Positions 1 to 7,427 of a stretch of DNA of 57,085 bases are shown here, piece after piece. The notes under the pieces are model-generated. The model saw nothing but the letters and a program-made list of their open reading frames with translations, did not search any database and had not been told where the DNA came from. Numbering within the stretch: the stretch's first letter is position 1; each line of letters opens with the position of its first letter. This DNA comes from Parachlamydiaceae bacterium (lineage in GTDB: Bacteria; Chlamydiota; Chlamydiia; Chlamydiales; Parachlamydiaceae), in NCBI GenBank assembly GCA_030147755.1, contig JASBUW010000167.1:1-57085 (forward strand), given 5' to 3'. Both the position numbers and the translations under genes were made by a program.

Positions 1-61
1 GAGATTCAAGCACTAAATTTAACTTAAATTCAGGTGTACGTTTTTTTGGAGCCTTAGCCAT
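1..61 (-). CDS. IS3-family transposase OrfA, N-terminal fragment (runs off window)
   Basis: Twenty codons are visible, beginning MAKAPKKRTPEFKLNLVLES. This Lys/Arg-rich start followed by a (T/S)PEFK-like motif is the usual beginning of the helix-turn-helix OrfA of IS3-family transposases. The ATG is at 61-59, preceded on the minus strand by a GAGGA ribosome binding site seven bases upstream. The rest lies outside the window, so intactness and the OrfB frameshift cannot be judged. A transposase-like terminal repeat lies upstream at about 112-139, which supports the call. Confidence 0.7.
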   Translation of the reverse strand, partial: MAKAPKKRTPEFKLNLVLES

Positions 62-67
62 AAAAAA

Positions 68-103
68 TCCTCTTTCAAAATTTTCATTATATTTGAAAGA
101 GGA
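68..103. promoter_or_regulatory. Hairpin in IS leader overlapping the transposase ribosome binding site
   Basis: A perfect 12-bp inverted repeat (68-79 with 92-103, loop 12 bases) lies just before the OrfA start. The GAGGA ribosome binding site of the transposase is inside the stem, so transcripts reading in from outside the element would hide it. Many IS elements use this device to limit translation from impinging transcription; that role is inferred here. Confidence 0.5.
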
Positions 104-139
104 CAAAACTATCTGTCTAAAAAATGGGGACCACTATAG

Positions 140-213
140 ACAAAAATAAAAAGTCCTTTTGTCCACTTTGTCCTTAAGGTCCTTATTGTCCTTGGTGTCG
201 TTTGTCGTTTTAT
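140..213. repeat. Half of a nonamer palindrome, interrupted by the IS element
   Basis: Bases 150-213 are nearly identical to the right arm of the perfect palindrome at 23376-23533 (GTCCACTTTGTCCTTAAGG and flanks). Only about ten bases of spacer and left arm (140-150) remain before the IS end at 139; the rest of the left arm is missing. It lies just downstream of the sppA-like gene 3' end. Confidence 0.75.
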
Positions 214-229
214 GTTAAGGAAAGCTAAT

Positions 230-1270
230 CTAGTAAGGGTAATAGAGATAAAGATATTGGTTACGTAAAAAGAGATCTAGTTCAGGTGTCAATGAGAAAT
301 GATGTTGCAATTTTCCGGTTAGTACACTGGATTGCGAAGAAAAAAGATTATGCCACCAGCCTTTATTTTCTAGGCGAATCACTTGATAGGTATCATCTGT
401 AATCTCTGCTTTTTCTAACAAAGCTTTTAAGGCGTCTGCTAATGATACGCCACTGGCATCAATAAAACCTAGGTTCAATGCTTCTGGAGCAGGATAAACG
501 TAGGCACCATAATCTTGGATAAGCTTTTCTTTAGTAATAGTGGGACGATAGGAGGTGACTAAGTTAACAAAATGATCATAGTAATAATCGACAATTTGCT
601 TATAATTCTCATCTTCGCCAGGTTTCCAGGGGCGTAAGGGGTTGAGAGCATCTTTGCCCTTTCCTGCAGATAGTGTAAGGGCTTCTACGCCTATTTTATC
701 TAACAGTTTAGTGATATTCATAAAACCGGGTGCAATGACACCGACGCTGCCAATTAAACTAATATCGCTGGCAAAAATTTTATCAGCAGCTAAAGCGACG
801 TATATCCCACCTGAAGCGCATAATCCATCGACATAAGCGTAAATGGGGACATTATATTTTTTCTTATAATCCATCAGAGCGTGAAAAATGCCATCGGCAT
901 CTGCGACGGTGCCCCCGGGAGTATCAATATAAAGTAAAATTCCTTTGACACGATCATCTTTAAAAGTGCCTTCTCGTGATTCGACGAGTTGTTGACGAAT
1001 AGATTTATTGTCTAGTGCTTCCGTTCCAATCACGCCATCAATATTTATTTGCAAAATGACAGGAGCCGTACTGCTGACACTTTCTCGCTTACCTTGTGCG
1101 TTGGGGAGAATTTCTTCAGTATTCACAGTAGTCAGTTTGTGATCGGATGTTCCACTTGCCATGGCTCCAATGAGAACAGAAATAAAAACAAATCCTAAGC
1201 AAAGCCCAATGACCACACAAAATGAAACAAAGAGCGCTCGAATGGCTGAATAAAGAATAGAGTCACGCAT
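230..1270 (-). CDS. sppA: Signal peptide peptidase SppA/SohB-like serine protease (S49)
   Basis: Protein of 346 aa with an N-terminal membrane anchor (about residues 8-38) and a periplasmic S49 protease domain. Visible family marks are the GGTVADAD oxyanion region, the nucleophile Ser153 in CASGGIY, and the general-base Lys in the SAGKGKD segment (Lys204 or Lys206), about 50 residues later as in Bacillus SppA. It should cut leftover signal peptides or misfolded membrane proteins. I start at the ATG at 1270 (AAGG eight bases upstream) and not the in-frame TTG at 1276. The monomer has one S49 domain, as in short SppA/SohB, not the duplicated E. coli form. Confidence 0.85.
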   Translation of the reverse strand: MRDSILYSAIRALFVSFCVVIGLCLGFVFISVLIGAMASGTSDHKLTTVNTEEILPNAQGKRESVSSTAPVILQINIDGVIGTEALDNKSIRQQLVESREGTFKDDRVKGILLYIDTPGGTVADADGIFHALMDYKKKYNVPIYAYVDGLCASGGIYVALAADKIFASDISLIGSVGVIAPGFMNITKLLDKIGVEALTLSAGKGKDALNPLRPWKPGEDENYKQIVDYYYDHFVNLVTSYRPTITKEKLIQDYGAYVYPAPEALNLGFIDASGVSLADALKALLEKAEITDDTYQVIRLENKGWWHNLFSSQSSVLTGKLQHHFSLTPELDLFLRNQYLYLYYPY

Positions 1271-1395
1271 ATGCAAACCTTGAAAGAGTTGAAAAATTCC
1301 TTTATAATCTAGTGTCGATTTTAGGAAAAGCTTATAATTAATAAAAAATTAAAAATTACTGCATATAAATAAAATTAAACAAAGGATAAACTAAT

Positions 1396-2478
1396 ATGAA
1401 TCTCCGTCTCGCCTTATCTAATATTTATTTAGGAGCACAATTTAATCAGTTTATTAGAGATGCGGTTCAAGAATGTGGATTACAACAAAATGTCGAGTGG
1501 ATCAAAACTTGCCGCAATCGAAAAATTGCGCAGGTTGCGAGTCAAGTTTTTGCTTATTTGCTGACTCTTTCGCTTGTCGTGCTGGTAGGGAAAGCATTAG
1601 TTCCTCGTCGATGGTTAGCTTTAAATGCGCATGTCCAGAAGTTTTTAACTGATCCAGCCTCTAATGTCTGCTTAATAATAGGAAGTATTCTATCTTTTAT
1701 TGGATGTATTTGTTTAAAAAGTGTAGCGGATACAATCTATCAGGATTTTATCAAATTGACTCTTGTGCAATTAAGGAACGTTCCTGAGGCTTGGAATCTT
1801 ATTCAACGATATGGAAAGCAGGTGACTGATTTGGATTTAGCAAAAGAAGAAGATAAAAATTTAAATTTGACAGATGCTAAATTAGAACATATTGCCCAGT
1901 GTTTGCCTGATTTAACTAATGTGAGAATGCATGCTGATCAGCTTTCCATCAATGGCTTTATGCAGATGCAACGCGATTGTCCGAAATTAAAAAGATTGCA
2001 CCTAGAGGGAACTTGCTTGCTGAACGGTTCAGAATACGGAATATTTGAACAATTTCAAAAATTAAATACGCTTTCGATTCAAGATGCTGTGCATCTAAAT
2101 ACACAAGGATTTCAATCTATTTGCTGCTTATTCAGTCATTCTCTGCGTAGCCTACATCTCACGGCGAATTTATTAGATAGAGGTGCCATTCATACGCTTT
2201 GTCAAATCCCCAATCTGCGTTTCAATGAATTGAAATTATACTCGTCTGCTTTGGAACCTTTAGATTTTTTACTTTTAATTCAGGCTACAAAAAAAATTGA
2301 AGGTTCTATTAGTTTGAAATGCGAGAGGAATCAAAGCCATCAAATTCCTACGTTGATAAGAGCCTTGAACAGTTATCACGGTAGCTCTGATGGGGAATGG
2401 ACGTGGTCTTATAGGGGCTCAATCACGACTCTTTATTTTGAAGAATACTCATCAGATTCAGATTCGGACGATGATTAG
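1396..2478 (+). CDS. Two-TM leucine-rich-repeat protein, possible inclusion membrane or effector protein
   Basis: Hypothetical protein of 360 aa. Two hydrophobic segments (about residues 49-68 and 91-110) are separated by about 22 residues, resembling the bilobed hydrophobic domain of chlamydial Inc proteins. From about residue 145 to 295 there are irregular leucine-rich repeats of the ribonuclease-inhibitor/F-box-LRR type (LTNVRMHADQLS, LKRLHLEGTCL, LNTLSIQDAVHL, LRSLHLTANLL, FNELKLYSSAL). The C-terminus is very acidic (SSDSDSDDD). LRR proteins are expanded in amoeba-associated chlamydiae and are candidate host-interacting proteins; secretion is inferred, not shown. It stands alone, divergent from the sppA-like gene. 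Confidence 0.6.
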   Translation: MNLRLALSNIYLGAQFNQFIRDAVQECGLQQNVEWIKTCRNRKIAQVASQVFAYLLTLSLVVLVGKALVPRRWLALNAHVQKFLTDPASNVCLIIGSILSFIGCICLKSVADTIYQDFIKLTLVQLRNVPEAWNLIQRYGKQVTDLDLAKEEDKNLNLTDAKLEHIAQCLPDLTNVRMHADQLSINGFMQMQRDCPKLKRLHLEGTCLLNGSEYGIFEQFQKLNTLSIQDAVHLNTQGFQSICCLFSHSLRSLHLTANLLDRGAIHTLCQIPNLRFNELKLYSSALEPLDFLLLIQATKKIEGSISLKCERNQSHQIPTLIRALNSYHGSSDGEWTWSYRGSITTLYFEEYSSDSDSDDD

Positions 2479-2561
2479 AGAAGATGATTAGAGAATAGGT
2501 GCAATTAATCTTTTTTCTCATTAAACTCTAAGACTTTCGACCTTTACCGATGAGGTGTAAG

Positions 2562-4541
2562 ATGGTATTTTTCAAACCTTTTTTATGGACTTTAATTTTA
2601 ACAGGATGGTCTTGTTTAACTATGCTTCTACAAGCTGAAGAGAAAAGAGAAGACAAAGCACAAGAAACAGAACAAGTGCCTTTGATTCCGCGCAAACTTT
2701 TGTTTGGAAATCCCGAAAAAGCGGCTCCCCACATTTCGCCTGATGGCACTAAACTCGCTTATTTAGCACCAGATGCGGAAGATGTGCTGAACGTTTGGTT
2801 GCGCGATTTGCAAAAACCGGGACAAGATCGTCAAATTACGCAAGATCATAAACGAGGCATTCGTTCTTTTTTATGGCAATTTGATCATCAGCATATTCTC
2901 TATATCCAAGATAAAGATGGAGATGAAAATTGGCATCTTTACCAAACTAACATCGACACGCAAGCAACCAAAGATTTAACGCCTTATGAGGGTGTTAAAG
3001 TGGAAGTTTTTGCTTATGATCATCGTTTTCCACATGATATGTTAGTTCTGATGAATAAACGTGATCCTACTTTGTTTGATGTGTATCGCTTGAATTTGCA
3101 AACAGGCCAATTGCAGTTAGATACGGAAAATCCGGGAGGTGTCATCGGATGGAGCGCAGACCATCAATTGCGTGTGCGCGCTTCTCAAGCTTATGCAGAA
3201 GATGGTTCAACGTTGATTCGTGTGCGTAATCAAGTGACAGATCCTTGGCGCGATTTTTTTAAAGTGGATCCTACCGATGTGGTGACACTGTTAGAATTTT
3301 CACCGGATAATCAAGCCCTTTATCTGATTACCAATGTGGGTGTCAATACGACGCGTCTAATGAAAGCCAATATTGCGACAGGGGATCAGACTTTCGTTGT
3401 AGATGATCCTCAATATGATATTTCTGAAGTAATGGTGAATCCCACGACTTATGAATTAGAAGCGGTGGGAGTAGAAAAAGAACGGTATGAGTGGATTGTG
3501 TTGGATCCACAATTAAAAGCCGATTTTAACCATCTTGCACAAACTCTTAAAGGTCCTTTTAGAATTACGAGTACCGATTTATCTAATCAAAACTGGATTG
3601 TTGCCGCACAATCAGACCAACGTCCTACGCATTTTTACCTTTATAAGCGTCCTACGAAGAAACTGGACTTTGTCTTTACTACGCAGCCAGCACTTGAGCG
3701 TTATCGTTTAAGTCCTATGCAGCCGATCACCTTTCAAGCACGTGATGGATTGACTCTGCATGGTTATTTGACGTTGCCAGTCGGTCAAAAACCTCAGCAT
3801 TTGCCTACCGTGTTGCTCGTGCATGGAGGTCCCTGGGTAAGAGATTCATGGGGATTACAGCCGCAAGTGCAATGGCTAGCCAATCGTGGTTATGCTGTGT
3901 TGCAAATCAATTATCGCGGCTCGACAGGTTATGGTAAGGCGCATTTGAATGCAGGGAATCGCGAGTGGGCAGCCAAGATGCATAACGATTTATTAGATGG
4001 CAAAGAGTGGATGATACGCCAAGGTTATGCGGATCCACAAAAAGTCGCCATTTATGGAGGCAGTTATGGAGGGTATGCTACCCTTGTAGGATTAACTTTT
4101 ACGCCTGATGCATTTTGCTGTGGTGTGGATGTTGTAGGACCCTCAAATTTAATTACGTTGTTGCAAACTTTCCCTCCGTATTGGAAACCTTTAAAAGCGA
4201 GTATGGATTTACGTATCGGTAAGTTGGAAACAGAGGAAGATTTTTTAAAATCTCGCTCACCACTATTCAAAGCGGATCAAATCAAGAAACCGTTGTTGAT
4301 TGGACAAGGCGCAAATGATCCACGTGTGAAGCAAGCGGAAAGTGATCAAATTGTGGCAGCGATGCGAGACAAAAAGTTGCCAGTTGATTATCTCTTATTT
4401 GCTGATGAAGGGCATGGTTTTGCACGGCCTGAAAATCGTTTGAAATTTTATGCAGCTGCAGAAGATTTTCTCTCGCGTTATTTAGGTGGACGGCGCGAAC
4501 CTCCGACTGCGGGAGAAAATTGGGACAGCTTAAAGCGTTAG
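2562..4541 (+). CDS. Secreted S9 family prolyl oligopeptidase-like serine peptidase
   Basis: Protein of 659 aa. A signal peptide (FLWTLILTGWSCLTMLLQA, then EEK) is followed by an N-terminal beta-propeller with repeated WD-like sheets (about 45-390) and a C-terminal alpha/beta hydrolase domain. Catalytic residues by position are Ser501 (GGSYGG), Asp586 (GANDPRV) and His618 (DEGHGF), typical of S9C acylaminoacyl peptidase/DPP-like enzymes. It should cleave peptides in the periplasm or outside. I start at 2562 because GAGG at 2552-2555 gives a good ribosome binding site; the in-frame ATG at 2550 lacks one. The next gene starts 9 bases after the stop, so the two are probably co-transcribed. Confidence 0.85.
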   Translation: MVFFKPFLWTLILTGWSCLTMLLQAEEKREDKAQETEQVPLIPRKLLFGNPEKAAPHISPDGTKLAYLAPDAEDVLNVWLRDLQKPGQDRQITQDHKRGIRSFLWQFDHQHILYIQDKDGDENWHLYQTNIDTQATKDLTPYEGVKVEVFAYDHRFPHDMLVLMNKRDPTLFDVYRLNLQTGQLQLDTENPGGVIGWSADHQLRVRASQAYAEDGSTLIRVRNQVTDPWRDFFKVDPTDVVTLLEFSPDNQALYLITNVGVNTTRLMKANIATGDQTFVVDDPQYDISEVMVNPTTYELEAVGVEKERYEWIVLDPQLKADFNHLAQTLKGPFRITSTDLSNQNWIVAAQSDQRPTHFYLYKRPTKKLDFVFTTQPALERYRLSPMQPITFQARDGLTLHGYLTLPVGQKPQHLPTVLLVHGGPWVRDSWGLQPQVQWLANRGYAVLQINYRGSTGYGKAHLNAGNREWAAKMHNDLLDGKEWMIRQGYADPQKVAIYGGSYGGYATLVGLTFTPDAFCCGVDVVGPSNLITLLQTFPPYWKPLKASMDLRIGKLETEEDFLKSRSPLFKADQIKKPLLIGQGANDPRVKQAESDQIVAAMRDKKLPVDYLLFADEGHGFARPENRLKFYAAAEDFLSRYLGGRREPPTAGENWDSLKR

Positions 4542-4550
4542 GTTGTTTGC

Positions 4551-5693
4551 ATGTACCATAAACAACATCCCTTCCTGGCTTCGATTAAGGCACGTTATGC
4601 GTTAACGAAGCTGGGATCTCAAAAAAATACGCAGCACTTAATCTTAGACTTGAGAGGCTCAGGGCTATCTTATGAAGTAGGAGATAGCATAGGGGTTTAT
4701 CCACGTCATGATCCTGATCTGGTTGCTAAAACATTACGCGCTTTGCAAGCAACTGGATTAGAAATCGTTCAGCATAAACAAACAGGAGAACTTTTCCCTC
4801 TAAGGGAATTTCTAACAGCTAAGGCTAATATTACCGATATTAGCCCCAAGCTCTTTCGTGAAGTACATGCAAGGCAATCCAATCTCGATAAAAAGCATGA
4901 TTTGGAAGAACTCAGCCAAGAGCATAATCGTGAGGTTTTTAAAGCCTATTTAGAGAAACATGAAGTGTGGGATTTCTTGTTATCGCATGCAGAAGTGCAT
5001 TTTACTCCTCAAGAAATGGCAGATTTGTTGATGCCTTTATTGCCTCGTTTTTATTCGATTGCCTCTTCACCTAAGCATGTAGGAGAAGAAGTGCATCTCA
5101 CAGTGGCTTCGCTAGAATACGAGTCGAATGGTCACAAACGACGTGGGGTGTGCACGCACTACCTGTGTGAATTGGTAGAAGTAGGAGAACCTGTCGTGCC
5201 CATTTTTGTGCAGCCTTCGCATAGTTTTCGGTTACCGGAGGATCCACATCAAGCAATGATTATGATTGGACCCGGAACAGGAATCGCGCCTTTTCGTGCT
5301 TTCTTGCAAGAGCGTTTGTGTCATCACCAGTCAAAGGGGAAACATTGGCTTTTCTTTGGAGAATGGCGGCGGGAATATGATTTTTTCTATGAAGAAGATT
5401 GGGAAGAATTGGGGAAATTGGGTCATTTGCGCCTTGAATTAGCCTTTTCACGTGACCAAGAGCATAAAGTGTATGTGCAACATAAGATGTGGGAGCAAGG
5501 AGAAGAATTATATCGCTGGTTGCAAGAAGGGGCCTATTTGTATGTGTGTGGGGATGCTCAGCGTATGGCCAAAGATGTGGAGGCTATGTTGTTGTCCATC
5601 GTGCAGGAATTTGGTCAAAAAGAAGAGCGTGCAGCCCGAGAGTATGTCAAGCAGCTGCGTCAGCAGAAGCGCTATCTGAGGGATGTTTATTGA
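4551..5693 (+). CDS. cysJ: CysJ-like NADPH-flavin reductase lacking the FMN domain
   Basis: Protein of 380 aa matching the FAD/NADPH half of sulfite reductase alpha subunit and cytochrome P450 reductase. Visible are the FAD-binding PRFYSIASSP motif (about residue 164), the NADPH motif GPGTGIAPFRAF (about 239), FFGEWRREYDFFY, the YVCGDAQRMAKDVE motif (about 329), and a C-terminal aromatic residue expected to stack on FAD. The N-terminal flavodoxin (FMN) domain of full CysJ (about 600 aa) is absent, as in the chlamydial proteins annotated CysJ. No cysI is nearby, so the true electron acceptor is unknown. It starts 9 bases after the S9 peptidase stop. Confidence 0.75.
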   Translation: MYHKQHPFLASIKARYALTKLGSQKNTQHLILDLRGSGLSYEVGDSIGVYPRHDPDLVAKTLRALQATGLEIVQHKQTGELFPLREFLTAKANITDISPKLFREVHARQSNLDKKHDLEELSQEHNREVFKAYLEKHEVWDFLLSHAEVHFTPQEMADLLMPLLPRFYSIASSPKHVGEEVHLTVASLEYESNGHKRRGVCTHYLCELVEVGEPVVPIFVQPSHSFRLPEDPHQAMIMIGPGTGIAPFRAFLQERLCHHQSKGKHWLFFGEWRREYDFFYEEDWEELGKLGHLRLELAFSRDQEHKVYVQHKMWEQGEELYRWLQEGAYLYVCGDAQRMAKDVEAMLLSIVQEFGQKEERAAREYVKQLRQQKRYLRDVY

Positions 5694-5714
5694 AATTTAA
5701 GGATGAGGATAAAT

Positions 5715-5903
5715 TCAAATTGTATCCTCAATGTACTTAGCAAAAGAACCACGGCTCTTGATTTTGCCCTCTTTCGATTGCTGTAAGGATTTTCTCAATT
5801 CATCTTGTAATTGTTTCTTTTTGAGTTTTTTTGAGTCTGTTTTAAGATAAATATGTTCTTCTTTTGAAATATTAAAGTTTAACTTTTCTATATTTTTTCT
5901 CAT
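5715..5903 (-). CDS. Small basic hypothetical protein, antitoxin-like
   Basis: A 62-aa lysine-rich protein. A strong ribosome binding site (AGGAG, seven bases before the ATG on the minus strand) supports a real gene. The pattern of a short beta-like start (IEKLNFNIS), a charged helix, and an ending GKIKSRGSFAKYIEDTI resembles small type II antitoxins that end in a GSFAKY-type segment, but I cannot assign a family. No toxin gene is adjacent, so it would be an orphan. It converges on the cysJ-like gene, only 21 bases apart. Confidence 0.5.
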   Translation of the reverse strand: MRKNIEKLNFNISKEEHIYLKTDSKKLKKKQLQDELRKSLQQSKEGKIKSRGSFAKYIEDTI

Positions 5904-5932
5904 AAATGCTCCTAAAATTATTCAATTCAAGA

Positions 5933-6127
5933 TTGAGAATTGTGGACAACGTGGACTTCGTGGACGACGTGGACCTTGTGGACATAAAAATGATTTAACT
6001 AGCTGAATTTGAATAGTTTTTTTGTATAGGTTCACAGTGAACCTATACGTTTTTTTAAGATTTGTGTCCGCGAAGTCCACATCGTCCACCAAGTCCACAA
6101 TTCTCAGTTTTAGACTTATGTAACAAC
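5933..6127. repeat. Nonamer palindrome, GTGGAC family (copy 1)
   Basis: The left arm (about 5933-5985) is five tandem nonamers GTGGACNNN after TGAGAATT; the right arm (about 6065-6106) is the complementary GTCCAC series ending AATTCTCA. The spacer contains a nearly perfect 25-base internal palindrome at 6023-6047 and the segment ATGATTTAACT, shared with the copy at 44070. The outer right end carries GTAACAAC, matching the other copy's end. It sits between the 3' end of the methyltransferase gene and the 5' end of the small gene. Confidence 0.85.
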
Positions 6128-6169
6128 TTTTTATTGGAAAGCAAAGACGTTTAAAATTAAAAGATCCCG

Positions 6170-6814
6170 TCAAAAAATAGGTTTTTTGGTGGCAACCACA
6201 TGAAAGATATGCCAGTGTTTAAATTCGCCTTCCTTGGTGAACCCATCGCGATCTTCTTCTCCCCAGTATTCAATGATGAAATGAGGTTCTAAAAGCTGTA
6301 ATAAGTCTTCTTTAGAATGGAATGTCATATTAGAGTCCTTGCTCCAACTATCGTGAGGACCAAAAAACTGCCCTACAAATCTTCCATTTAAATCCAAAGA
6401 GTTAATGATTTTCTGCCACACATCAGCGAAGTATTGAGGCTGACAAAAAGGGAGAGCATAACTCGCATTAATCAGTTGAAGATTTTGCGGAAAAGGATCG
6501 GTCTCAAAACTTCCTAGATAAGGTATTAGCTTTTGTACACTATCTTCTAAAGCAGCGGATTTTTCTACTAAAGTCAGCAATCCAGCTGGTTCATTATCTA
6601 ATGCAATCACTGTCCAGCCTTTCTCTAAAAGGTATAATGTATCCCGACCTGTGCCACAACCTAAATCGAGTGCAAACTTCTCTAATCCTGGATCATATTT
6701 TAACGACTCAAGTGCCCATAATAAGGCAGGGCGAGGCATGTTGATAGATTTCGTGATTTCATAGTAGCTATCCCAACTTGGAGTAGTAGCAAGGAAAGGC
6801 GTGAACATAACCAT
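6170..6814 (-). CDS. Class I SAM-dependent methyltransferase
   Basis: A 214-aa protein with the Rossmann SAM-binding motif I, LDLGCGTGRDTLYLLEKGW, followed by an acidic motif II (VIALDNEPAG). The shape resembles small TehB/UbiE-like methyltransferases; the substrate is unknown. I start at the ATG at 6814, two bases beyond the ispF stop, because the longer in-frame extension would lie entirely inside ispF. The pair is probably translationally coupled (GAGG at the end of ispF, 12 bases before this ATG). The 3' end faces the palindrome at 5933-6127. Confidence 0.75.
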   Translation of the reverse strand: MVMFTPFLATTPSWDSYYEITKSINMPRPALLWALESLKYDPGLEKFALDLGCGTGRDTLYLLEKGWTVIALDNEPAGLLTLVEKSAALEDSVQKLIPYLGSFETDPFPQNLQLINASYALPFCQPQYFADVWQKIINSLDLNGRFVGQFFGPHDSWSKDSNMTFHSKEDLLQLLEPHFIIEYWGEEDRDGFTKEGEFKHWHIFHVVATKKPIF

Positions 6815-6815
6815 C

Positions 6816-7313
6816 TTAGAGGTGTTCCTCAGTTGTGACAATCGCAAACGCTTGGGCGCCATCGCCACAGCCAAAATCGGTTAATCCTTCCCCAGAAGTC
6901 GCGGTAATTCCTACTTGCGAGACATCTAATTGCATCACGCGTGCAATATTTTGACGCATTTCAAGCAAACGTTTCTTAAATTTGGGCTTTTTGGCTTCAA
7001 TTGTGACGGCAACATGAGAGACTTCTTGTTTACCTAGTGTTTTCATGGCTTCCGCAAGATAAACTTCGCTGTCTGTAATCCCATCTTTTAGACAAAGATC
7101 GTCTGCAATATCACCTAAAATCAAAATCCCCGTTAAAGAACTGATCGCATTACAGATTGCATGAAAAACGATATCCCCATCAGAGTTAGCATTAAAACCA
7201 GGAGCATCATCAAATATTAAACCGGCGATTACGCAAGGTTTAGAAGATTCGGGAGGAAGAAACCGATGGCTATCTTGACCGATTCCTGTACGCACTCTGA
7301 TACGTGTTGTCAT
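6816..7313 (-). CDS. ispF: 2-C-methyl-D-erythritol 2,4-cyclodiphosphate synthase IspF
   Basis: A 165-aa protein of the non-mevalonate isoprenoid pathway, converting CDP-ME 2-phosphate to MEcPP. The metal-binding Asp-x-His is in GIGQDSHRF, the SDGDIVFHA motif carries the second ligand and substrate loop, and the C-terminal [12 protein letters not shown] matches the family's T-x-E-x-hydrophobic-G-F signature region in diverged form. It acts as a cytoplasmic trimer with zinc and magnesium. AGGAG lies upstream of the ATG. A methyltransferase follows within two bases, forming a short minus-strand operon. Confidence 0.9.
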   Translation of the reverse strand: MTTRIRVRTGIGQDSHRFLPPESSKPCVIAGLIFDDAPGFNANSDGDIVFHAICNAISSLTGILILGDIADDLCLKDGITDSEVYLAEAMKTLGKQEVSHVAVTIEAKKPKFKKRLLEMRQNIARVMQLDVSQVGITATSGEGLTDFGCGDGAQAFAIVTTEEHL

Positions 7314-7427
7314 GATGTTTAATTCTCCTTATTATTCAAAAAAATTAGCATAAAAAACCTTTAAATAAAAAGAGAAAAATGGTCATGCTATTTGTAGTTT
7401 AAATGCTTATTTTAAGAATCTTTCTTC

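Larger units (their letters stand above)
1..139 (-). mobile_element. IS3-family insertion sequence, left end
   Basis: The element runs off the left edge. Its end is placed at about 139 because the minus-strand terminus TAGTGGTCCCCATTTTTTAG resembles IS150-subgroup ends of the IS3 family (T-G-T-A-x-T-G-x-C-C-C-C followed by a T run). Immediately outside it begins the remnant of a nonamer palindrome whose other copies are intact in this window, so the element appears to have inserted there. The exact boundary and target duplication cannot be defined with one end only. Confidence 0.6.

Noticed and set aside
5922-6173. An 83-codon frame across the GTGGAC palindrome, reading VDLVDDVDF in its middle
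   Set aside because: The Val-Asp repeats are the nonamers translated; there is no ribosome binding site and the frame is a by-product of the period-nine repeat.
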